Positions 1 through 5,054 of a stretch of 5,054 nucleotides of DNA are shown here, in pieces (the first letter of the stretch is position 1; each line of letters begins with the position of its first letter). The notes beneath the pieces are model-generated. The model saw only the letters and a list, made by a program, of their open reading frames with translations, was not told the DNA's origin and did not search any database. The DNA is from an uncultured delta proteobacterium (lineage in GTDB: Bacteria; Myxococcota_A; Polyangia; Polyangiales; Polyangiaceae): the NCBI GenBank assembly GCA_903893335.1, contig CAITLX010000483.1, positions 1-5,054 on the forward strand, given 5' to 3'. The position numbers and the translations under genes are program-made.

Positions 1-1102
1 GAGCGAGGGCGTCGGCGACGCTCGGGAGGGCCTCGCCGCCGAAGCGTGCGGCAAGCTCGCGCGGGTCGGCCGCGCGGCGCCCCTCCGGGGTGACCCAGAG
101 ACGGTGCGCGGCGCGAGGCGCGAGCGCCGCGAGCATCCCGGGCCAGTCCTTGTCGGCCATCGCGCCGAAGACGAGCGCGGTCGTCGCGGGGGGCGCGTGC
201 GCGGCGAGGTGCGCCGCGAGGGCGCAGGCGCCGTCGACGTTGTGCGCCGCGTCGAGCAGCACCTGCCCCTCGGGCGTCGCGAGCGTCTCGAGTCGCCCGG
301 GCCAACGCACCTCGGCGAGGCCGCGGGCGATCGACGCGTCGTCGAGGCCGAGCGCGATCGCCGCCGCAGCCGCGACGATGGCGTTGTCGATCTGGTGCGC
401 GCCTGCGAGCCCGATCGGCCCGCGCCGCGCGAGGCGCACCGCGCGCTCGACCGCGTGCGCGTGCACGACGGGCGCGCCCGCGGCCTCTGCGAGCCGCAAG
501 ATGGGCGCGAGCGCCTCGGGCTCGAGCGCGCCGAGCACGAGCGGCACGCCCTGCTTGGCGATCGCGCCCTTCTCGGCGGCGATCGAGGCGAGATCGGGCC
601 CGAGGCGATCGGTGTGGTCGAGCGCGATGCGCGTGATCGCGGTCACGCGCGGCCGCTCGAGGACGTTGGTGGCGTCGAGGCGCCCTCCGAGCCCGACCTC
701 GAGCACCGCGACGTCGACGCCGGCGCGCGCGAAGGCGATGAATGCCGCGAGCGTCGCTGCCTCGAAGAAGGTCGCCTCGGGCGCCGCGCGCATCGCGGCA
801 GCGAGGACCTCGTCGAGCGTCGCGTCGTCGATGGGGACGCCGTCGATGCGGATGCGCTCGGCGAACACGCAGAGGTGAGGGGAGGAGTAGAGCCCGACGC
901 GGCGCCCCGAGCAGCGGAGCGCCTCGGCGAGCATCGCGCTCGCGCTCCCCTTGCCGTTGGTGCCGGCCACGTGGGCGACCTCGAACGCGAGCTCCGGGTG
1001 CCCGAGCTTCGCGCACGCAGCGCGCACGCGCGCGAGGCCCAGGTCGGCGCCGCGCGGCACGAGCTGGTGCAGCCGGTCGAGGGCGGAGCCGGGGCGGATC
1101 AC
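1..1102 (-). CDS. folC: Bifunctional folylpolyglutamate synthase / dihydrofolate synthase (3' end cut off by window)
   Basis: A Mur-ligase-family enzyme that adds L-glutamate to dihydropteroate and/or to folates with ATP in the cytoplasm. My translation of the minus strand gives 367 residues, open at the left edge; the family is usually about 420-450 residues, so roughly the last 60 are missing. Visible motifs are the P-loop GTNGKGS (47-53), SSPHL (73-77), ERIRID (83-88), TFFEAATLAAF (111-121), EVGLGGRLDATN (135-146), LDHTDRLG (161-168), IAAEKGAIAK (174-183, with the lysine position that is carbamylated in the family), WPGRLE (267-272), LLDAAHN (282-288) and VFGAMADKDW (311-320). The start is GTG at 1102-1100, overlapping the accD TGA by four bases (GTGA). 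No Shine-Dalgarno is evident, so translational coupling to accD is likely. The accD-folC order is common in Proteobacteria. The TFFE segment fits enzymes with dihydrofolate synthase activity, but bifunctionality is inferred from the family. Confidence 0.95.
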   Translation of the reverse strand, partial: MIRPGSALDRLHQLVPRGADLGLARVRAACAKLGHPELAFEVAHVAGTNGKGSASAMLAEALRCSGRRVGLYSSPHLCVFAERIRIDGVPIDDATLDEVLAAAMRAAPEATFFEAATLAAFIAFARAGVDVAVLEVGLGGRLDATNVLERPRVTAITRIALDHTDRLGPDLASIAAEKGAIAKQGVPLVLGALEPEALAPILRLAEAAGAPVVHAHAVERAVRLARRGPIGLAGAHQIDNAIVAAAAAIALGLDDASIARGLAEVRWPGRLETLATPEGQVLLDAAHNVDGACALAAHLAAHAPPATTALVFGAMADKDWPGMLAALAPRAAHRLWVTPEGRRAADPRELAARFGGEALPSVADALA

Positions 1103-1950
1103 GCGGCCGGCGGCGGGCGGAGGTGGCCGAGCAGCCGCACGAGCGCGGCGCGCAGCTCGGCGCGGGGCACGACGAGATCGACCATGCCGTGATCGAGCAG
1201 GAACTCGGAGCGCTGGAAGCCTTCGGGCAGGCGCCCTCCGACGGTCGCCTCGATCACGCGCGGGCCGGCGAACCCGATGAGCGCGCCCGGCTCGGCGACG
1301 TTGACGTCGCCCAGGAACGCCGTGCTCGCGGCGACGCCGCCGGTGGTCGGGCCGAGCATCACGCTGACGAAGGGCACGCACGCTGCGCGCAGCCGCTCGC
1401 GCGCGCCGACCGTCTTGGCCATCTGCATGAGCGAGACGATGCCCTCTTGCATGCGCGCGCCGCCGGACGTCTGCAAGAGCACCGCGGGGATGCGCGCGGA
1501 GGCTGCGCGCTCGAAGAGGCGCGCGACCTTCTCGCCGACGACCGAGCCCATGCTGCCGCCGAGGAACGCGAAGCGAAAGCAGCCGTAGGCGATGTCGTGG
1601 CCGCCGAGCCGCGCGCGCCCCGTCTCGATGGCGTCGCGCGCGCCCGTCTCGCGCTGCGCCGCGGCGATGCGCTCGGGGTAGGGCACGTCGGCGCTGAACT
1701 CGATCGGGTCGGCGCTCTCGAGGTGCGTGTCCCACGCGGCGAACGTCGCGTCGTCGAGCAGCAGGCGGCGGTAGCGCTCGGGCGAGAGGCGGTGGTGGTG
1801 GCCGCACGCCGGGCAGACCTCGTAGGTCGTCTCGAACACGCGCGTCTCGTGCACCGCGGCGCACCCCTCGCAGCGCTGGAACTCGCCGCCGCCGAGCGCG
1901 CGCGCGTCGTTCGCGCCGCGCGACGGGGGCGGCTGGTCGGGCGCGGTCAT
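1099..1950 (-). CDS. accD: Acetyl-CoA carboxylase carboxyltransferase subunit beta
   Basis: The beta half of the carboxyltransferase that moves CO2 from carboxybiotin on BCCP (AccB) to acetyl-CoA, giving malonyl-CoA for fatty-acid synthesis; it works as an alpha2beta2 complex with AccA in the cytoplasm. The 283 residues are a normal length. An N-terminal zinc ribbon has four cysteines at 27, 30, 46 and 49, spaced CX2C-X15-CX2C as in the family, followed by the GHHHR signature (50-54). The crotonase-like core shows SGGARMQEG (162-170), PTTGGVAAS (201-209), GDVNVAEPGALIGFAGPRVIE (214-234) and LPEGFQRSEFLLDHGMVD (241-258). The two Gly-Gly pairs (163-164 and 204-205) fit the oxyanion-forming positions. 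The ATG lies 9 bases after the scoB stop with only a weak GAG-containing leader, suggesting read-through from scoB. The first 20 or so residues are low complexity. accA and accBC are not in the window. Confidence 0.97.
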   Translation of the reverse strand: MTAPDQPPPSRGANDARALGGGEFQRCEGCAAVHETRVFETTYEVCPACGHHHRLSPERYRRLLLDDATFAAWDTHLESADPIEFSADVPYPERIAAAQRETGARDAIETGRARLGGHDIAYGCFRFAFLGGSMGSVVGEKVARLFERAASARIPAVLLQTSGGARMQEGIVSLMQMAKTVGARERLRAACVPFVSVMLGPTTGGVAASTAFLGDVNVAEPGALIGFAGPRVIEATVGGRLPEGFQRSEFLLDHGMVDLVVPRAELRAALVRLLGHLRPPPAA

Positions 1951-1959
1951 GCGGCTCGG

Positions 1960-2619
1960 TCAGCCGACGTCGATGGTCGGCGGCGGCGTGGGCACGAGCA
2001 GCGTGGGCTCGGTGCGCGCGCGGATGTCGTCGACCGAGACGCCCGGCGCAAGCTCGCGCAGCACGAGCCCCTCGGCCGTGATGTCGAGGACGCAGAGGTC
2101 GGTGATGATGCGGTGCACGACGCGCTTGCCGGTGAGCGGCAGGTTGCACGCCTTGAGGATCTTGGGGGCGCCGTCCTTCGCGGCGTGATCCATGATGACC
2201 ACCACGCGCTTGGCGCGCGCGACGAGATCCATCGCGCCGCCCATCCCCTTGACCATCTTGCCGGGGATCATCCAGTTGGCCAGATCGCCGACCTCGGACA
2301 CCTGCATGGCGCCGAGGATCGCGAGGTCGATGTGACCGCCGCGGATCTGCCCGAACGACTCGGCGCTCGAGAAGATGGCCGAGCCGGGCTGCATCGTGAC
2401 CGTCTCCTTGCCCGCGTTGATGACGTCGGCGTCGACCTCGGCGTCGGTCGGGTAGGGGCCGATGCCGAGCAGGCCGTTCTCGCTCTGCAGCACGACCTCG
2501 ACGCCGGGCGGGATGAAGCTCGCCACGAGCGTCGGCATGCCGATGCCGAGGTTGACGTAGTAGCCGTCGCGGAGCTCCGCGGCGGCGCGGCGGGCGATCT
2601 GGTCGCGGGAGAGCGGCAT
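1960..2619 (-). CDS. scoB: Succinyl-CoA:3-ketoacid CoA-transferase subunit B
   Basis: The catalytic beta subunit of a family I CoA-transferase, moving CoA between succinyl-CoA and acetoacetate (ketone-body or acetoacetate use). It has 219 residues, the usual length. Motifs include YYVNLGIGMPTL (20-31), QSENGLLGIGPYP (45-57), DADVINAGKETVT (63-75), IRGGHIDLAILGAMQV (92-107), GDLANWMIPGKMVKGMGGA (111-129) and KILKACNLPLTGK (153-165). Glu47 in SENG corresponds to the glutamate that forms the covalent glutamyl-CoA intermediate in SCOT enzymes. The start is the ATG at 2619-2617, five bases after the scoA stop and behind AAGGGGG. An in-frame upstream extension exists but reads scoA in the wrong frame. 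The tail is proline-rich (TPPPTIDVG). The close relative 3-oxoadipate CoA-transferase (PcaJ) is the main alternative; the extended GDLANWMIPGKMVKGMGGA match favours SCOT. Confidence 0.94.
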   Translation of the reverse strand: MPLSRDQIARRAAAELRDGYYVNLGIGMPTLVASFIPPGVEVVLQSENGLLGIGPYPTDAEVDADVINAGKETVTMQPGSAIFSSAESFGQIRGGHIDLAILGAMQVSEVGDLANWMIPGKMVKGMGGAMDLVARAKRVVVIMDHAAKDGAPKILKACNLPLTGKRVVHRIITDLCVLDITAEGLVLRELAPGVSVDDIRARTEPTLLVPTPPPTIDVG

Positions 2620-2624
2620 GGGTG

Positions 2625-3377
2625 TCAGGCCCCCTTGCGGGTGGTGCGGCGCTCGATGCGCTTCTCGTAGCGCTCGCCCTGGAAGATGCGGTGGACGTAG
2701 ATACCCGGTGTATGCACCGTGTCTGGGTCGAGCGAGCCGACCTCGACGAGCTCCTCGACCTCGGCGATCGTCACGTCGGCGGCGGTCGCGACCATGGGGT
2801 TGAAGTTCATCGCCGTGTGCCGGTAGACGAGGTTGCCGAAGCGGTCCCCCTTCCAGGCCTTCACGATGGCGAACTGACCGCGGATGGCGCGCTCGAGGAC
2901 GTACTCGCGCCCGTCGATCTCGCGGACCTCTTTCTTCTCGGACCACTTCGCGACGCTGCCGTCGGGGGCGTACTTGAGCGGGAGACCGCCCTCGCTGACC
3001 GCCGTGCCGACGCCCGTCGGCGTGTAGAACGCCGGGATGCCCGCGCCGCCGGCGCGCAGGCGCTCGGCGAGCGTGCCCTGCGGGGTGAGCTCGACCTCGA
3101 GCTCGCCCGACAGGTACTGGCGCTCGAACTCCTTGTTCTCGCCGACGTAGGACGAGACCATCTTCGCGATCTGGCGGTTGCCGAGCAGGATGCCGAGGCC
3201 GAAGTCGTCGACGCCGCAGTTGTTCGACACGAACGTCAGCTCGCGCACGCCGAGCTCGCGGATGGCGGCGATGCAGCGCTCGGGGATGCCACACAGCCCG
3301 AAGCCGCCGGCCAGCACCGTGGCGCCCGAAGGGATGTCCGCGCAGGCCTCGCGAGCCGAGGGGTAGACCTTGTTCAT
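2625..3377 (-). CDS. scoA: Succinyl-CoA:3-ketoacid CoA-transferase subunit A
   Basis: The alpha subunit of the same heteromeric CoA-transferase, 250 residues from the ATG at 3377-3375. Family motifs are GGFGLCGIPE (24-33), SNNCGVDDFGLGILL (51-65), SSYVGENKEFERQYLSGELE (75-94), ELTPQGTLAERLRAGGAGIP (96-115), AFYTPTGVGT (116-125), KAWKGDRFGNLVYRHTAMNF (173-192) and HTPGIYVHRI (222-231). These match bacterial ScoA and the N-terminal half of animal OXCT1. The frame stays open upstream to 3458, but the added residues are Arg/Ala-rich, overlap the previous gene and resemble nothing in the family, so MNKVYPS is the chosen start. The ribosome binding site is weak (AGAG about 14 bases upstream). A 53-base gap separates it from the upstream gene, the widest in the window, while scoB follows after 5 bases. 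PcaI (3-oxoadipate) is the alternative specificity. Confidence 0.94.
   Translation of the reverse strand: MNKVYPSAREACADIPSGATVLAGGFGLCGIPERCIAAIRELGVRELTFVSNNCGVDDFGLGILLGNRQIAKMVSSYVGENKEFERQYLSGELEVELTPQGTLAERLRAGGAGIPAFYTPTGVGTAVSEGGLPLKYAPDGSVAKWSEKKEVREIDGREYVLERAIRGQFAIVKAWKGDRFGNLVYRHTAMNFNPMVATAADVTIAEVEELVEVGSLDPDTVHTPGIYVHRIFQGERYEKRIERRTTRKGA
2630..2636 (-). promoter_or_regulatory. Ribosome binding site for scoB
   Basis: Reading on the minus strand, AAGGGGG lies 10 bases before the scoB ATG, inside the last codons of scoA. It is one of only two purine-rich sites with good spacing in the window and supports the ATG at 2619 over the longer upstream extension. Confidence 0.55.
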
Positions 3378-3430
3378 GGCGACGCTTGCTCTAGCGCAGG
3401 CGCTCGCGCGAGGGAACCGCGACGGGCGTC
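3378..3430. other. 53-base intergenic gap before scoA with a 10-base palindrome
   Basis: This is the only gap longer than 10 bases in the window. It contains the perfect palindrome CTCGCGCGAG at 3403-3412 and a CTAG nearby at 3391-3394. There is no convincing -35/-10 pair, and no GC hairpin followed by a T run in either direction. It may hold an internal promoter or operator for scoAB-accD-folC, but the palindrome is made of CG-rich letters that are frequent here and could be chance. Confidence 0.3.
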
Positions 3431-3994
3431 TCAGCGCACCTCGTGCACCACGGCGCACACGTCGTCGTCGACGAGGGGCGCCTGGTACGCGGGCAGGGCG
3501 ATCTCGGAGGGCGCCGGCTCGGTCGCGGTCGAGTCGCCGGGGGCCGCGGCGGTGACCTCGCGCGCCTGCGCGGCCTCGAGGGCCGCGAGCGAGTCGAGCG
3601 CGCGCTCGGCTGCGTGCCCGCTGGGCTCGACGCAGGCGTCGCGTCGCCCGTTGGCGCCGTCGCTCCGCACGAGGAAGAGCGCGCCCCTCTCGCCGGGCTC
3701 GAGGCGGTAGGCGTGGTCCCAGAGGTCGTTCGCCACGTCGCGCCCCATGCCGGCGTGGGCCTCGCGGTGCAGGTAGCGCGCGAACGCCTCGGCGTCGTCG
3801 GCCGGCGGCAGCGCGAAGCCCGCGGCGCTGTCGGTCATCATGTGCTCGGCGAGGTTGCCCAGCTCGTAGCGCGTGAGCACCGACTTCACGGAGTCGACCG
3901 TCTCGTGCAGCACGGGCACGCCGAGCTGCCAGCCCGCGTACACGCCCGCGCCCGAGAGCAGGAGCGGCACCCAGCGAGGGATGACGAGGAGCAT
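3431..3994 (-). CDS. Small membrane-anchored protein with a GspG/pseudopilin-like segment, function unknown
   Basis: I do not recognise a named gene here. The 187-residue product begins with a probable single membrane segment (about residues 4-28, MLLVIPRW then LLLSGAGVYAGWQLGVP), likely an uncleaved signal anchor. Residues 31-80 look helical (VDSVKSVLTRYELGNLAEHM). Residues 86-119 run DVANDLWDHAYRLE, then ALFLVRSDGANGRRD, which echoes the D-x-WG-x-PYR ... SxGPDG pattern at the C-terminus of type II secretion GspG and other pseudopilins. The prepilin peptidase motif (G/FTLxE) is absent, and the WG glycine is Asp. The C-terminus (130-187) is Ala/Pro/Glu-rich and low complexity. Its two cysteines are 121 and 180. 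The ATG lies 3 bases after the upstream stop with GGGGAG at good spacing, so the two genes are probably co-translated. The gene itself is secure; the pseudopilin relationship is an inference from a motif read by eye. Confidence 0.8.
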   Translation of the reverse strand: MLLVIPRWVPLLLSGAGVYAGWQLGVPVLHETVDSVKSVLTRYELGNLAEHMMTDSAAGFALPPADDAEAFARYLHREAHAGMGRDVANDLWDHAYRLEPGERGALFLVRSDGANGRRDACVEPSGHAAERALDSLAALEAAQAREVTAAAPGDSTATEPAPSEIALPAYQAPLVDDDVCAVVHEVR

Positions 3995-3997
3995 GGG

Positions 3998-5054
3998 TCA
4001 GCGCTCCCCGCCGAGGACGATCGCCGCCCAGCTCGATGCGTCCACGCGCACGACGACGCAGGCGTCGGTGGCGCGGAGCCCCGTCGCCTCGTCCGCCGCC
4101 GGATGAGGCCCGACGAAGGCCCCGGGAGCCGCCTCGCCGAGGTCGGCCGCGCCGCGCGTGGCGACGGCGCGCCCCTCGCGCAGCAGCAAGAGCTCGCCGT
4201 GCCCGCGCAGCGCGACCCGCTCGCCGGGCGCGAGCGCGACGGGTTCGGTCATCGCGAGCAGCCGGCAGAGCGCCTCGGAGCCGACCCCCTCGAGCAACGG
4301 GTGGCGCCGGAGCAGCGTGACGTCGCGGAGCATGGAGCGGGCGCGCTCGGCCCCGTCGCGTTCGGCCGTCACGAGCCGGAACGCCGCCCCCTCGAGCACG
4401 AGCGCGCGGAGCGCTCGGGCGGCGCGCACGGTCGAGCGCGCCTCGAGGGCGCCGAGCAGCGCAGCCTGCCCGAAGTAGCCCCCCTCGCCGACGCCGCCCA
4501 CGTCGTGCGCGAGCCCGCTCGCGTCCTCGACCGTCACGCGGGCCGCCCCCTCGAGCACGACCACCAGGCGCGTCTCGGGCTCGCCCTGGCGACGCAGCAC
4601 GGCGCCCGGGGCGAACGTGGCCACCGAGAGCGCCGCGACGACGGCTGCGTGGGTCGGCTCGTCGAGCACCGCGAGCGCGGGCACTCCGGCGAGCGCGCGC
4701 GCGAGCGATTCGGCCTCGACCGTGGCGACGGGGGCCGTGCGCCGGGGGGCATCGACGCCGCGGTCGCGCACGGCGTGGGCGACGGTGCGCACCAGCGTGA
4801 ACGCGAGCGCGACGGCGCCGCCCGCGACGAGCGCGAGCGGCGTGACCAGCGCGGCGAGCGTCAGCCCGAGCGACGCCCCCGAGCCTCCCAGCGCGACGCG
4901 ACGCGCGAACGAGGCCAGGCCGGGGAAGAGCGCGAGGGCGATCCAGGCCTGCGCGACGAGCGCGTGGGCGACCCAGCAGGTCGCCACGAGCACGAACGGT
5001 TGCTCGGCCGGGGTATTCGGGCGCGCCGCGAGCACGTCGCGCAGCGCGCGGCGC
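3998..5054 (-). CDS. Membrane protein with tandem cyclic-nucleotide-binding-like domains (5' end outside window)
   Basis: The reading frame is open to the right edge. A GTG at 5035-5033 could start a 345-residue protein, but it has no purine-rich leader and the frame continues upstream (RRALRD), so I treat the gene as truncated at its 5' end. Residues below are numbered from that GTG. Two hydrophobic stretches (about 14-40 and 54-88) are probable membrane segments. Residues about 111-226 form a cyclic-nucleotide-binding fold: the beta-roll FAPGAVLRRQGEPETRLVVV (141-160), LEGAARV (161-167), and the phosphate-binding cassette GYFGQAALLGALEARSTVRA (186-205). A second, more degenerate copy spans about 240-342 (HPLLEGV, LAPGERVALRGHGELLLLREG) and lacks a recognisable cassette. 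The protein may sense a ligand at the membrane, or the domains may be structural. M50-type peptidases with C-terminal domains like this are one possibility for the missing N-terminal part, which cannot be tested here. Confidence 0.82.
   Translation of the reverse strand, partial: RRALRDVLAARPNTPAEQPFVLVATCWVAHALVAQAWIALALFPGLASFARRVALGGSGASLGLTLAALVTPLALVAGGAVALAFTLVRTVAHAVRDRGVDAPRRTAPVATVEAESLARALAGVPALAVLDEPTHAAVVAALSVATFAPGAVLRRQGEPETRLVVVLEGAARVTVEDASGLAHDVGGVGEGGYFGQAALLGALEARSTVRAARALRALVLEGAAFRLVTAERDGAERARSMLRDVTLLRRHPLLEGVGSEALCRLLAMTEPVALAPGERVALRGHGELLLLREGRAVATRGAADLGEAAPGAFVGPHPAADEATGLRATDACVVVRVDASSWAAIVLGGER
4004..4009 (-). promoter_or_regulatory. Ribosome binding site for the 187-residue membrane protein
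   Basis: GGGGAG on the minus strand, 9 bases before the ATG at 3994-3992 and within the final Gly-Glu codons of the upstream gene. It fixes the start of the small protein and, with the 3-base gap, points to translation from a shared transcript. Confidence 0.55.

Noticed and set aside
104..1192. Plus-strand open frames of 262 and 362 codons opposite folC
   Set aside because: The minus strand here encodes complete, ordered FolC motifs; the plus-strand products are low-complexity shadows.
742..2670. Very long plus-strand open frame (642 codons) opposite folC, accD and scoB
   Set aside because: It lies antisense to three well-recognised conserved genes. Its product is Arg/Ala/His/Asp-rich without any motif, the usual effect of very high GC on the opposite strand.
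2620..3294. N-terminal extension of scoB making a 444-residue protein
   Set aside because: The extra residues are scoA read in the wrong frame (Arg/His/Pro-rich). The normal subunit B length and a ribosome site support the ATG at 2619.
3387..3416. Possible promoter for scoA (TTCCCT, 16 bases, CTAGAG on the minus strand)
   Set aside because: Both boxes match the sigma-70 consensus poorly, and the -10 would sit only about 13 bases before the ATG.
3378..3458. Longer start for scoA with 27 extra residues
   Set aside because: The extension overlaps the preceding gene, is Arg/Ala-rich and is absent from the family; MNKVYPS aligns with known N-termini.
2622..3710. Plus-strand 362-codon open frame opposite scoA and the small membrane protein
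   Set aside because: Antisense to scoA, with acidic and Ala/Arg-rich composition and no recognisable domain.
4534..4752. Minus-strand 72-codon open frame within the cyclic-nucleotide-domain gene
   Set aside because: It is an out-of-frame reading of the larger gene, rich in Arg, Ser and Pro, with no independent signals.
1..5054. tRNA, rRNA, CRISPR arrays, insertion sequences or long repeats
   Set aside because: None was seen on reading both strands. Coding genes fill almost the whole window, and the short GC-alternating runs reflect composition.

Overview
The window is very GC-rich DNA, roughly three quarters G+C by eye, with third codon positions almost always G or C. It carries six protein genes, all on the minus strand and packed nearly end to end. 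Composition and gene content fit a large-genome, high-GC bacterium. A myxobacterium-like lineage (Polyangia or similar) is my best guess, because of the strong Ala/Arg bias, the membrane protein with cyclic-nucleotide-binding domains and the two-subunit ketoacid CoA-transferase. This is an inference, and no marker gene proves it.

In the direction of transcription (right to left), the layout begins with the 3' part of a membrane protein carrying two C-terminal cyclic-nucleotide-binding-like domains (3998 to the right edge). Next is a small membrane-anchored protein of unknown function whose middle resembles the C-terminal part of GspG-type pseudopilins (3431-3994). Two subunits of a succinyl-CoA:3-ketoacid CoA-transferase follow (scoA 2625-3377, scoB 1960-2619). 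Then come the acetyl-CoA carboxylase carboxyltransferase beta subunit accD (1099-1950) and folylpolyglutamate/dihydrofolate synthase folC (1-1102, 3' end cut off by the window).

The gaps are 3, 53, 5 and 9 bases, and accD and folC overlap by 4 bases (GTGA). One polycistronic transcript is therefore plausible. The 53-base gap before scoA is the only place with room for an internal promoter. All five stop codons visible in the window are TGA. Nothing of note lies outside the genes except a 10-base palindrome in that gap.

Functionally, scoAB interconverts acetoacetate and acetoacetyl-CoA, feeding or draining the acetyl-CoA pool that acetyl-CoA carboxylase commits to fatty-acid synthesis. FolC is the usual neighbour of accD in many Proteobacteria. 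The two upstream genes have no evident metabolic link to these four. The metabolic genes are ordinary. The least explained parts are the pseudopilin-like small protein and the degenerate cyclic-nucleotide-binding membrane protein. I see no evidence of a new defence or mobile system, RNA genes, CRISPR or insertion sequences.
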